Positions 1-5,277 of a stretch of 5,277 bases of DNA are shown piece after piece. Location: the NCBI GenBank assembly GCA_009776495.1, contig WRNS01000089.1, forward strand, positions 1-5,277. The letters run 5' to 3'. The translations under genes were made by a program, and so were the position numbers. The notes below the pieces were generated by a model. It was not told the DNA's origin. It ran no database searches and saw nothing but the letters and a program-made list of their open reading frames with translations. The stretch comes from Methanobrevibacter sp. (lineage in GTDB: Archaea > Methanobacteriota > Methanobacteria > Methanobacteriales > Methanobacteriaceae). The stretch's first letter is position 1. Each line of letters starts with the position of its first letter.

Positions 1-206
1 TAATATAATTTTTTATATTAATAAACTGTATTTGTTAAAATATATAATATTATTTTATTAAACCAATTCATATAAAATTTATTTTAAATATTTATTTATC
101 AATTTTAAATATTTTTTTAAAAAATAGTATTATTTTTTTATTAATTATATATGTATAGTTATTACAAACATATTTATATATCAAAAAGTACAATAAATTA
201 AATAAA
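1..206. other. AT-rich intergenic stretch, no gene seen
   Basis: This stretch is almost entirely A and T, and no reading frame with credible protein composition was found on either strand. It begins with a perfect all-AT inverted repeat at 1-20 (TAATATAA, TTTT, TTATATTA) and contains a 21-bp tandem pair at 81-122. Base composition changes sharply near 207, where GC-richer DNA begins. I take that as the edge of a degraded insertion sequence. Confidence 0.6.
81..122. repeat. Two-copy 21-bp tandem repeat
   Basis: Positions 81-101 and 102-122 match at 18 of 21 positions. Both open with ATTTTAAATATTT and then diverge. In DNA this AT-rich, short repeats arise easily by slippage, so no function is claimed. 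The unit length is close to that of the repeats upstream of hisD and after the UPF0058 gene. Confidence 0.5.
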
Positions 207-257
207 GGTTTGGTGGGTGGTGCCTAAGAATAGAGAAATCAGTTCTTAGGTTCTGTT
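207..257 (-). other. GC-richer segment with hairpin, possible insertion-sequence end
   Basis: The run GGTTTGGTGGGTGGTGCC at 208-225 is markedly richer in G than the flanking DNA. It overlaps a hairpin with perfect 8-bp arms, CCTAAGAA at 223-230 and TTCTTAGG at 243-250, and a 12-base loop. The segment lies just beyond the stop codon (267) of the minus-strand transposase remnant. In many DDE insertion sequences the terminal inverted repeat lies within tens of bases of the transposase stop. I therefore infer the remaining end of a broken element. No inverted copy of the G-rich run exists elsewhere in the window, so the other end is missing. A small structured RNA is an alternative. Confidence 0.35.
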
Positions 258-266
258 TTCCATTAA

Positions 267-473
267 TTAAATACTTATTTTCAAAATATGTTGTTGTTTA
301 CTATCTTTTGCAGTTGTTGCAATTTTTGCAACAACTGAATCTTTGATTAATTTACCATCTTCAAAAATGTTTTTTATATGTCTTGAAATAAAGACTAATA
401 CATTCCAAACAAAGAAAATAACTGATTTAAATTGATATCTCTTTTTACTTTTCTTTTCCCTTATTTTGAACAG
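267..473 (-). pseudogene. C-terminal remnant of a probable DDE transposase
   Basis: An open frame of 68 codons runs from just after an in-frame TGA (474-476) to a TAA at 267-269, with no start codon of its own. Its composition is protein-like. A basic start (KIREKKSKKRYQFKSV) is followed by a hydrophobic stretch (VIFFVWNVLVFISRHI) and a polar tail ending HILKISI. The order of basic residues, an aromatic hydrophobic helix and a W-N-x-L-V-type core resembles the C-terminal end of IS4-like DDE transposases (typically YNLWVLVN-like). This is recognition by resemblance, not a database match. No catalytic DDE residues are present, because the upstream part is gone. A short second frame upstream (513-457, including LGENSTVKK) may be more of the same gene out of frame. 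It is a dead fragment lying downstream of hisD in the same orientation. Confidence 0.5.
311..337. repeat. Perfect 12-bp inverted repeat (hairpin)
   Basis: CAGTTGTTGCAA at 311-322 is exactly complementary to TTGCAACAACTG at 326-337, leaving a three-base loop. It lies inside the transposase remnant, where the minus strand reads SVVAKIATTA. No T-run follows on either strand, so it does not look like a standard terminator. Confidence 0.75.
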
Positions 474-497
474 TCAAAATTTTTTTTGACAGTTGAA
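466..497. repeat. 14-bp imperfect inverted repeat
   Basis: TTGAACAGTCAAAA at 466-479 pairs with TTTTGACAGTTGAA at 484-497 at 12 of 14 positions around a TTTT loop. The repeat sits exactly where the open frame of the transposase remnant is broken, and about 80 bases past the hisD stop on the minus strand. It could be an RNA hairpin at the end of the hisD transcript or an inversion scar from element decay. Confidence 0.6.
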
Positions 498-534
498 TTC
501 TCCCCTAATTCCCTAGTTTCAAAAGTTTCTTAAG

Positions 535-555
535 ATAATAATAATAATAATAATA
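535..555. repeat. ATA trinucleotide microsatellite, seven copies
   Basis: Seven uninterrupted ATA triplets lie 24 bases beyond the hisD stop codon. On the minus strand, which is the hisD transcript strand, this reads as TAT triplets. A U-rich RNA tract of this kind could help archaeal transcription stop, though the T-runs are broken by A. Simple tracts of this type are prone to copy-number change. Confidence 0.8.
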
Positions 556-578
556 TTTTGCAATCTTGATTCATACAA

Positions 579-1853
579 TCATTTCTTTAATCTAACTTTT
601 AAAGAGTCTGCATGCGCATAAAAACCTTCATATTCAGCTATTGGTAAAACAATTTCTTCAAGAGATTTTATCCCTTCTTTAGTAATGGTTTGCACCGTAG
701 GTTTTTTAATAAATGATTCTGTTGATAGCCCAGAATACATCTTAGCTCCTCCTGCAGTTGGAAGAACGTGATTTGTTCCAGAACCATAATCTCCAGCAGC
801 TACTGGAGAATAATTTCCTAAGAAAATGGAACCTGCATTGTTAATACTTTTTAAAACTTCTTCATCATTCTTTGTAGCTATTATCAAATGTTCTGGAGCA
901 TAAGCATTAGCTACCTCTACTGATTCTTCAATTGAATGGGTTAGAACAATTTTTCCATATTTACTTAAAGATTCTTCAATGACTTCTTTTCTTTTAGCAT
1001 CTTTAGTTTTCTTTTCAACTTCTTCTTTTACACGAGTAGCTAATCTTTTATCATCTGTAACTAAACAACATGAAGAGTTAGGATCATGTTCTGCTTGTGA
1101 TAAAATATCATAGGCAATGTATTCTGCATTAGCTGTTTCATCAGCTATTATTAAAACTTCAGATGGACCTGCTTCAAATTCAATATCCACTTCTCCAAAA
1201 ACTAGTTTTTTTGCTCCAGTTACAAAAATATTTCCAGGACCTACTATTTTTTCAACTTTAGCTATTGATTTTGTTCCATAAGCCATTGCACCAATAGCTT
1301 GAGCTCCTCCAACTTTATAGATTTCATCAACCCCAGCAATATCAGCAGCTACTAAAATTGCATCCATTATCTTCCCATCTTTTTGAGGTGGACTACAACA
1401 TATTATTCTTTTAACACCAGCTATTTTTGCAGGAATCACAGTCATTAAAATTGTTGAAGGGTATGCTGCTCTTCCTCCTGGAATGTAGCATCCAACACTA
1501 TTTATTGATCTAATAATTTGTCCAGCTTCTATTCCATTTTCTATAGTAACAGACCACTCTTTTGGAATCTGTTTTTTATGGAATTTTTCAATATTTTTTC
1601 CTGCTTTTTTAAGTGCATTGATTAATCTTTTATCAAGTTTAGAATAGCTATTTTTTATTTCTTCTTTAGAAACTTTTAAATCATTGATTTTCACATTATC
1701 AAACTTTTCAGTATATTTTAAAACAGATTCATCTCCATTTTCTTTGATATCATTTAAAATATCTGAAACAGTTTCTAAAACATTATCAACATCTTCTTTT
1801 GATCTCTTCACAATTTTTAATAGATTTTTTTTATCATAATTTAGAATTTCCAT
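579..1853 (-). CDS. hisD: Histidinol dehydrogenase (EC 1.1.1.23)
   Basis: Catalyses the last two steps of histidine synthesis in the cytoplasm, oxidising L-histidinol to L-histidine via histidinal with two NAD+. The 424-residue protein is full length for the family. Visible landmarks are YIPGGRAAYPST (123-134), GPGN (205-208), EAGPSEVLIIAD (227-238), SQAEHDP (252-258), APEHL (319-323) and GDYGSGTNHVLPT (354-366). The residues matching the known zinc ligands of the E. coli enzyme are present as Gln253, His256, Asp355 and His414. The catalytic pair is Glu321-His322, so the enzyme should be active. I chose the ATG at 1853. The minus strand there has GGTTGAT a few bases upstream, and the protein starts MEILNYDKK. 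An in-frame ATG at 1871 would add only MIRLIH and has no ribosome binding site. No other his gene is adjacent, so it appears to be transcribed alone. It has no matching neighbours in function, and a repeat-rich leader precedes it. Confidence 0.97.
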   Translation of the reverse strand: MEILNYDKKNLLKIVKRSKEDVDNVLETVSDILNDIKENGDESVLKYTEKFDNVKINDLKVSKEEIKNSYSKLDKRLINALKKAGKNIEKFHKKQIPKEWSVTIENGIEAGQIIRSINSVGCYIPGGRAAYPSTILMTVIPAKIAGVKRIICCSPPQKDGKIMDAILVAADIAGVDEIYKVGGAQAIGAMAYGTKSIAKVEKIVGPGNIFVTGAKKLVFGEVDIEFEAGPSEVLIIADETANAEYIAYDILSQAEHDPNSSCCLVTDDKRLATRVKEEVEKKTKDAKRKEVIEESLSKYGKIVLTHSIEESVEVANAYAPEHLIIATKNDEEVLKSINNAGSIFLGNYSPVAAGDYGSGTNHVLPTAGGAKMYSGLSTESFIKKPTVQTITKEGIKSLEEIVLPIAEYEGFYAHADSLKVRLKK

Positions 1854-1878
1854 ATGTATCAACCGTATCATAGTTAAA

Positions 1879-1922
1879 GATTTAAGATAAATAATTTTAG
1901 GATTTAAGATAAATACTTTTAG
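1879..1922 (-). promoter_or_regulatory. Probable hisD promoter/operator region with duplicated 22-bp element
   Basis: Two adjacent 22-bp copies, 1879-1900 and 1901-1922, match at 21 of 22 positions and lie 26-69 bases upstream of the hisD ATG. Each contains TTTAAGATAAAT, which on the minus strand reads ATTTATCTTAAA, a weak TATA-like sequence. The position suits either the core promoter or a repeated regulator site. No canonical TTTATATA box was found close upstream of hisD, so the exact promoter remains uncertain. Confidence 0.35.
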
Positions 1923-1988
1923 AGTTTAAAATCATTATAACAAGATTATTAGATAAACTTTACAAAATTTTAAGATAAATGAATAGTT
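1879..1988. repeat. Decaying 22-bp tandem repeat upstream of hisD
   Basis: The core TTTAAGATAAAT occurs exactly at 1881, 1903 and 1969, spacings of 22 and 66 (three times 22). At the two intervening expected places, 1925 and 1947, the sequence matches the core at 9 of 12 positions. This suggests an original five-unit array in which units 3 and 4 have decayed. A related TTTAAGTAAAT follows at 1994, slightly out of phase. Units 1 and 2 are nearly identical; the middle units are marginal given the AT content. Confidence 0.55.
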
Positions 1989-2410
1989 AATGATTTAAGT
2001 AAATTTTTTAATTTATTATTTAAACTAAATATTTTAAAAAAATATGATTTTTTTATTTATTTAGAAATTATTTTATTATCTCTAAGATTTATTTATTTAT
2101 TCATTCATTATTAATATACTGAATTCATTGTATAATTTTATCTATACTAATGATTAAACTCTTTCTATCAGCCAATTAATTCTATGATATTTTTTTGAAA
2201 TATTAATACTTACTACTTTATTTTGTCTTTAATCAATATATAAAAATTTTATTTTTAATTTGAAAAAAATTAAGAAAATAAAAAATTAAAAAGAATAAAA
2301 ATAAAAAATAAAGAAAAAATAATATAAATTTGAAATATAAAACCAGATTTTGTTTTATTAAATGGACAGATTTTTTAATTGAATAATTTAAATTAATATT
2401 TTTTAGACCT
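1989..2410. other. AT-rich intergenic stretch without a gene
   Basis: No credible coding frame was seen on either strand. The stretch contains a TTTA/TTCA tetranucleotide tract at 2088-2110 and a long plus-strand segment without any C (2235-2342). Within that segment 2262-2327 is mostly A. TATATAAA at 2237-2244 reads as TTTATATA on the minus strand. It would be a good archaeal TATA box, but it lies almost 400 bases from hisD. Confidence 0.5.
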
Positions 2411-2500
2411 ATGTAAACAGTTTTAGATTACATTATATTTATGTATATAATTTCTAATAACATTATTTTTATGTGAATAGTTTTAGATTACAGTTTATTA
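2411..2500. repeat. Three-copy 30-bp tandem repeat
   Basis: Three consecutive 30-bp units start at 2411, 2441 and 2471, each beginning ATGT. Units 1 and 3 match at 25 of 30 positions and share the exact 13-mer GTTTTAGATTACA at 2420-2432 and 2480-2492. Unit 2 matches unit 1 at 22 of 30. There are no spacers between units, so it is not a CRISPR array. The repeat lies between hisD and the UPF0058 gene, more than 380 bases from the latter. A slightly GC-richer patch (2502-2534) follows, with no recognised content. Confidence 0.65.
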
Positions 2501-2787
2501 ATTTTCCTTGTCCTTGGAACAACCGTTCAACAACAATTTTAAATATAATCAAGTTAAAAAGAAGTATTATATATAAGTTCATTAAACTGAATTTTTAATA
2601 GATAAGAAATAATTTAATATAATGTTTGCTAAACTGTTAAAGTTGTTATAACTAAAAAAATTTCTATTTAATTAAATTTTATGAAATGGAGAATTTTACA
2701 CACTTTTCAAGCAATTTAAATTAAATATAATATTTTGTTTTATTATTACTAATTGTTGATTATATCTTGTGTAAGTTTATAATGACT

Positions 2788-2797
2788 AAATATATAA
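2788..2797 (+). promoter_or_regulatory. Possible TATA box for the UPF0058 gene
   Basis: AAATATATAA is a plausible archaeal TATA-like element. A start of transcription about 25 bases downstream would leave a leader of roughly 65-70 bases before the ATG at 2887. A second candidate, GTTTATAAC, lies at 2802-2810. In such AT-rich DNA this assignment is weak. Confidence 0.3.
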
Positions 2798-2886
2798 TTA
2801 AGTTTATAACATTTAGTTTAGCTATTGAAGTTTATTTCATCAAAATGTTAGTATGTCGTAAACAGAGTAGAAGGTATGGTTTTTTT

Positions 2887-3192
2887 ATGTATAAAGATGA
2901 AATGATTCAAATGCATCAGTTTTTAGTATATGTCTTGAAATACTTAGAAACAAACAATGATATACATAGTTCATGTGGTGACTACATTGCTTTGAATATC
3001 AGTCCCCATCATATTCACAGAACGAAAGCAGAGCATAAACATGCAATATTTGTACTCTCCAACACTATTTCTGAAATTATCTTACAAGAAAATATGGGTT
3101 CTGTTCCGTCAAATGTTTCTAATGCGTTAAATGAACTTGTAAAAAGATCTAAAAAAGAACTAAAAGTTGAACTTAAAGTTGAATCAAAATAA
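2887..3192 (+). CDS. UPF0058 family protein, function unknown
   Basis: A 101-residue soluble protein of an archaeal family without an established function. The family look comes from the start MYKDEMIQMHQFLVYVLKYLE, a predicted helix, and from the histidine-rich core ISPHHIHRTKAEHKHAIFVL at residues 38-57. His41, His42, His44, His50 and His52 cluster there and could bind metal, with Cys30 and His10 as further candidates; metal binding is inference. The start is the ATG at 2887. MYKDE is the typical beginning of the family, and AAGGT (2871-2875) lies 11 bases upstream as a partial ribosome binding site. The frame stays open back to a TTG at 2767, but that extension looks like chance. The C-terminal tail is lysine-rich and contains LKVE twice, encoded by a 12-base duplication at 3160-3183. 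The stop codon abuts a tandem repeat array. No signal peptide or membrane segment is seen. Confidence 0.88.
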   Translation: MYKDEMIQMHQFLVYVLKYLETNNDIHSSCGDYIALNISPHHIHRTKAEHKHAIFVLSNTISEIILQENMGSVPSNVSNALNELVKRSKKELKVELKVESK

Positions 3193-3202
3193 TTAACTAA
3201 AA

Positions 3203-3362
3203 TAAAAATCAAATTAACGGTTAAAAAATCAATAACCGATTAAAAATCAAAATAACTGATTAAAAAATCAAAATAACTGATTAAAAAATCAAAATAACCG
3301 ATTAAAAAATCAAAATTACTGATTAAAAATCGGAATAACTGATTAAAAATCAAAATTACTGC
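3203..3362. repeat. Tandem array of 20-21-bp repeats after the UPF0058 gene
   Basis: Units begin TTAAAAA and end ACTGA or ACCGA, starting at 3221, 3240, 3260, 3281, 3302, 3323 and 3343, with a degenerate partial unit at 3203-3220. Their lengths are 19, 20, 21, 21, 21, 20 and 20. At each junction TGATT and AATCA form a small inverted repeat around an A-tract of three or four. The first full unit also forms CGGTTA (3218-3223) with TAACCG (3233-3238). The units abut without spacers, so it is not a CRISPR array. A-tracts recurring about every two helical turns would be expected to bend DNA. The function is unknown. Confidence 0.85.
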
Positions 3363-3413
3363 TTAAAATAAAATATTTACAATATTTTACTAATTTAATT
3401 CAATATTTTATGA

Positions 3414-3420
3414 TTTTTTT
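3414..3420 (+). terminator. Possible T-run terminator for the UPF0058 transcript
   Basis: Seven consecutive T on the coding strand, following AT-rich DNA beyond the repeat array, suit archaeal termination, which relies on U-runs. A longer run of eight T at 3491-3498 is an alternative or back-up. Confidence 0.3.
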
Positions 3421-3613
3421 AGAAAATATTCTATCAAACCAATATTAAATACTATTTTCCTTTGAAATATTTCATTTCTAAATAAAACTATTTTTTTTAT
3501 TACTTTGGACTTTTAGAAGATGTCCATTATCAATATTTAACTTTTGTATTATAATTATTATTATTAATATTATTATTGTTAAATTTATTATTATTTTCAA
3601 TTATTATGATATT

Positions 3614-3668
3614 ATAGATTAAATCTATTACTTTGAATATTATTATAATAGATTAAATATATTACTTT
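3614..3668. repeat. Two-copy direct repeat with palindromic core
   Basis: The 21-bp segments at 3614-3634 and 3648-3668 match at 20 of 21 positions, 34 bases apart. The first copy contains a 15-bp palindrome, ATAGATT and AATCTAT around one A (3614-3628). The single change in the second copy breaks the palindrome. It lies about 240-290 bases upstream of the synthetase gene. Confidence 0.6.
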
Positions 3669-3710
3669 TTTTATTTGCTAATTTTAATAGCTTCATTATC
3701 TTTTTTTTAC

Positions 3711-3738
3711 AATGTTTTAACAGAAAAATGTTTTAACA
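3711..3738. repeat. Direct repeat of a 12-mer with 16-bp period
   Basis: AATGTTTTAACA occurs at 3711-3722 and again at 3727-3738, separated by GAAA. It lies upstream of the probable synthetase promoter. It may be a regulator site or simply slippage. Confidence 0.55.
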
Positions 3739-3799
3739 AAGAAAAACTAATAATATAATATGATTTACATATAAATAAATTCAATAAATAAGATAATAA

Positions 3800-3807
3800 T
3801 TTATATA
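3800..3807 (+). promoter_or_regulatory. Probable TATA box of the cyclic 2,3-diphosphoglycerate synthetase gene
   Basis: TTTATATA is a canonical archaeal TATA box for methanogens, preceded by purine-rich GATAATAA as a possible BRE. Transcription would start near 3827-3831 and leave a leader of about 75 bases. TTTTATAC at 3858-3865 is a less canonical alternative that would give a leader of only about 20 bases. Confidence 0.45.
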
Positions 3808-3892
3808 ATTTTTAACTATTAATCTTTCTAAAATATTTAATTACTGAAAGTAAACAATTTTATACGATTTGATAAAAAATTTTTTTAAATAA

Positions 3893-3899
3893 AGGTGAT
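3893..3899 (+). promoter_or_regulatory. Ribosome binding site AGGTGAT
   Basis: AGGTGAT is complementary to the conserved 3' end of archaeal 16S rRNA and lies six bases before the ATG at 3906. It fixes that start over the in-frame ATGs at 3915 and 3924. Confidence 0.85.
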
Positions 3900-3905
3900 T
3901 TTTTT

Positions 3906-5277
3906 ATGAAGAGCATGGAAAAAATGGTTTGTTTAGTGGATGGAGAACATTATCTTCCTGTCACTAAATCCGCAATTACTATTTTAGATAATTTAGAGCA
4001 TATTGATGTAGTAGCTATGGTATTCATTGGAGGAACTGAAAAATTAAGAACCGATGATGAAGATAGCTACAGTGAAATGATGGGAATGCCTGTTCACTTT
4101 GGTGAGGATGAAAATGAAATTCCATATGATTTAATCGTTGAAATGATTAAAAAATATGATGCTGATTGTGTTATGGATTTAAGTGATGAACCTGTTCTTG
4201 ATTATTCAAAAAGATTTAAAATAGCTTCCAAAGTCCTATCTTGTGGAATCGAATATAGAGGGCCTGATTTTACATTTGAACCATTAACCCAATATGACAT
4301 AGCTCAAAAACCATCTCTTAAAATACTTGGAACTGGTAAAAGAATAGGTAAAACTGCAGTATCTGCATTTGCTTCAAGATTGATTGATGAAAATGATTAT
4401 GATCCTTGTGTAGTAGCTATGGGTCGAGGTGGACCAGAAGAACCTGAGCTAGTGAGAGGAGATAAAATAAAAATAACTCCCGAATTTTTAATGGAACAAT
4501 CAGATAAAGGAGTTCATGCTGCTTCAGATCATTGGGAAGGAGCATTGATGAGTAGAATTTTAACCATTGGTTGTAGAAGATGTGGCGGAGGAATGTCTGG
4601 AGATGTGTTCGTCACAAATATGAAGGAAGGAGCAAAAATAGCTAATGATGTTGAATCAAAGTTTATTATTTTTGAAGGAAGTGGTGCAGCTATTCCTCCA
4701 ATAAAAACAAATAAGAATATAGCCTTGATTGGAGCAAATCAACCTTTATTAAATATTACCAACTTCTTCGGTCCTTTTAGAATTGGATTAGCTGATTTAG
4801 TTATTCTTACAATGTGTGAAGAGCCTATGTCTTCTCCAGATAAGATAAAAGCTATTGAAGAATTTGTTAAGGAAGTTAATCCAAAAGCTAAAGTTATCTC
4901 CACGGTTTTTAGACCTAAACCACTTGGTGATATATCTGGTAAAAACGTCCTATTTGCCACCACAGCACCAGATGAAATTAAAGATGTTTTAGTAAATCAC
5001 CTGGAGAAAGAATATAATTGTAAAGTAGTTGGAACAACACCACACTTATCCAATAGACCACTTCTTCGAAAAGACATTGAAAAATACATTGAAAAGGCTG
5101 ATGTTATGTTAACAGAGCTTAAAGCTGCTGCAGTGGACGTAGCTACAAAAGATTCTCTTGAAGCAGGACTTGAAGTAGTTTACTGTGACAATATTCCAAT
5201 AGCTATTGATGGAAACTATCCTGATTTAGCTGATTCAATCATCGAAGTAGTTGATGAAGCTATTGAAGATTTTCATA
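3906..5277 (+). CDS. cpgS: Cyclic 2,3-diphosphoglycerate synthetase, cut by the window end
   Basis: Closes 2,3-diphosphoglycerate into cyclic 2,3-diphosphoglycerate in an ATP-dependent intramolecular reaction in the cytoplasm. The product is a charged solute of some methanogens, proposed as a phosphate or carbon store and a protein stabiliser. I see 457 codons without a stop. The Methanothermus fervidus enzyme is about 460 residues, so only a few are likely missing. The start reads MKSMEKMVCLVDGEHYLPVT, typical of this family. Further landmarks are VFIGGTEKL (39-47), the P-loop-like nucleotide site GTGKRIGKT (142-150), MGRGGPEEPE (172-181), the glycine- and cysteine-rich CRRCGGGMSGD (223-233), FEGSGAAIPP (256-265) and TVFRPKPLGDISGK (333-346). 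The frame is intact with no sign of decay. The gene has its own ribosome binding site and a probable TATA box, and lies 713 bases after the UPF0058 gene, so it is probably transcribed independently. Confidence 0.95.
   Translation, partial: MKSMEKMVCLVDGEHYLPVTKSAITILDNLEHIDVVAMVFIGGTEKLRTDDEDSYSEMMGMPVHFGEDENEIPYDLIVEMIKKYDADCVMDLSDEPVLDYSKRFKIASKVLSCGIEYRGPDFTFEPLTQYDIAQKPSLKILGTGKRIGKTAVSAFASRLIDENDYDPCVVAMGRGGPEEPELVRGDKIKITPEFLMEQSDKGVHAASDHWEGALMSRILTIGCRRCGGGMSGDVFVTNMKEGAKIANDVESKFIIFEGSGAAIPPIKTNKNIALIGANQPLLNITNFFGPFRIGLADLVILTMCEEPMSSPDKIKAIEEFVKEVNPKAKVISTVFRPKPLGDISGKNVLFATTAPDEIKDVLVNHLEKEYNCKVVGTTPHLSNRPLLRKDIEKYIEKADVMLTELKAAAVDVATKDSLEAGLEVVYCDNIPIAIDGNYPDLADSIIEVVDEAIEDFH

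Larger units (their letters stand above)
3363..3799. other. AT-rich intergenic stretch without a gene
   Basis: No credible gene was found. The stretch contains candidate T-run terminators at 3414-3420 and 3491-3498, a TTA/ATT-rich simple sequence at about 3547-3612, and two small direct repeats (3614-3668 and 3711-3738). A weak inverted repeat, TGGAC at 3506-3510 and GTCCA at 3522-3526, is also present. Confidence 0.5.

Noticed and set aside
220..249. Nine-codon GTG frame reading VPKNREISS
   Set aside because: It is too short to support and coincides with the hairpin at the probable element end.
1854..1871. Upstream ATG for hisD adding MIRLIH
   Set aside because: No ribosome binding site precedes it, while GGTTGAT precedes the ATG at 1853.
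2411..2500. CRISPR array
   Set aside because: The 30-bp units are contiguous with no unique spacers and no cas gene is present. The same applies to the array at 3203-3362.
2469..2582. Minus-strand 37-codon frame with a hydrophobic start (LYIILLFNLIIF)
   Set aside because: No ribosome binding site was seen. Hydrophobic short frames are expected by chance in AT-rich DNA. A 22-codon frame on the opposite strand of the same patch looks equally plausible, so neither is supported.
2767..2886. 40-codon N-terminal extension of the UPF0058 protein from a TTG
   Set aside because: The family begins at MYKDE, there is no ribosome binding site before the TTG, and the extension overlaps the likely promoter.
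3015..3212. Minus-strand frame of 65 codons
   Set aside because: It is opposite the UPF0058 gene, lacks a ribosome binding site, and its sequence is the complement of a gene with clear family features.
4739..4963. Minus-strand frame of 74 codons
   Set aside because: It lies wholly inside the cyclic 2,3-diphosphoglycerate synthetase gene on the opposite strand and shows no independent support.

Overview
The window looks like chromosomal DNA from an AT-rich methanogenic archaeon of the order Methanobacteriales, most likely Methanobrevibacter or a close relative. Three things point there. A near-complete cyclic 2,3-diphosphoglycerate synthetase gene is present, an enzyme characteristic of these methanogens. 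A small archaeal UPF0058 protein is present. The genes have archaeal-type signals: GGTGAT-like ribosome binding sites, a TTTATATA box and T-run stops. Intergenic DNA is extremely A+T rich.

Layout. Positions 1-206 are very AT-rich DNA with no gene. Positions 207-473 look like the broken tail of an insertion sequence: a GC-richer segment with a hairpin, then the last 68 codons of a probable DDE transposase on the minus strand. hisD (histidinol dehydrogenase) lies complete on the minus strand at 579-1853. A gene-poor stretch of about 1 kb (1854-2886) follows. It holds a 22-bp repeat just upstream of hisD, a long C-free A-rich tract and a three-copy 30-bp tandem repeat. A UPF0058 gene (2887-3192, plus strand) comes next and is followed directly by an array of 20-21-bp repeats (about 3203-3362). 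A second AT-rich gap (3363-3905) contains small direct repeats and the probable promoter of the last gene. The cyclic 2,3-diphosphoglycerate synthetase gene starts at 3906 and runs off the right edge a few codons before its expected end.

The genes do not form an operon. hisD is transcribed away from the other two, and the two plus-strand genes are 713 bases apart with separate ribosome binding sites. They serve unrelated jobs: histidine synthesis, an unknown role, and synthesis of an intracellular phosphate-rich solute. No tRNA, rRNA, CRISPR array or defence system was found. The most notable features are the intergenic tandem repeats, whose units of 20-22 or 30 bp sit close to two or three DNA helical turns. 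The window does not show a new multi-gene system.
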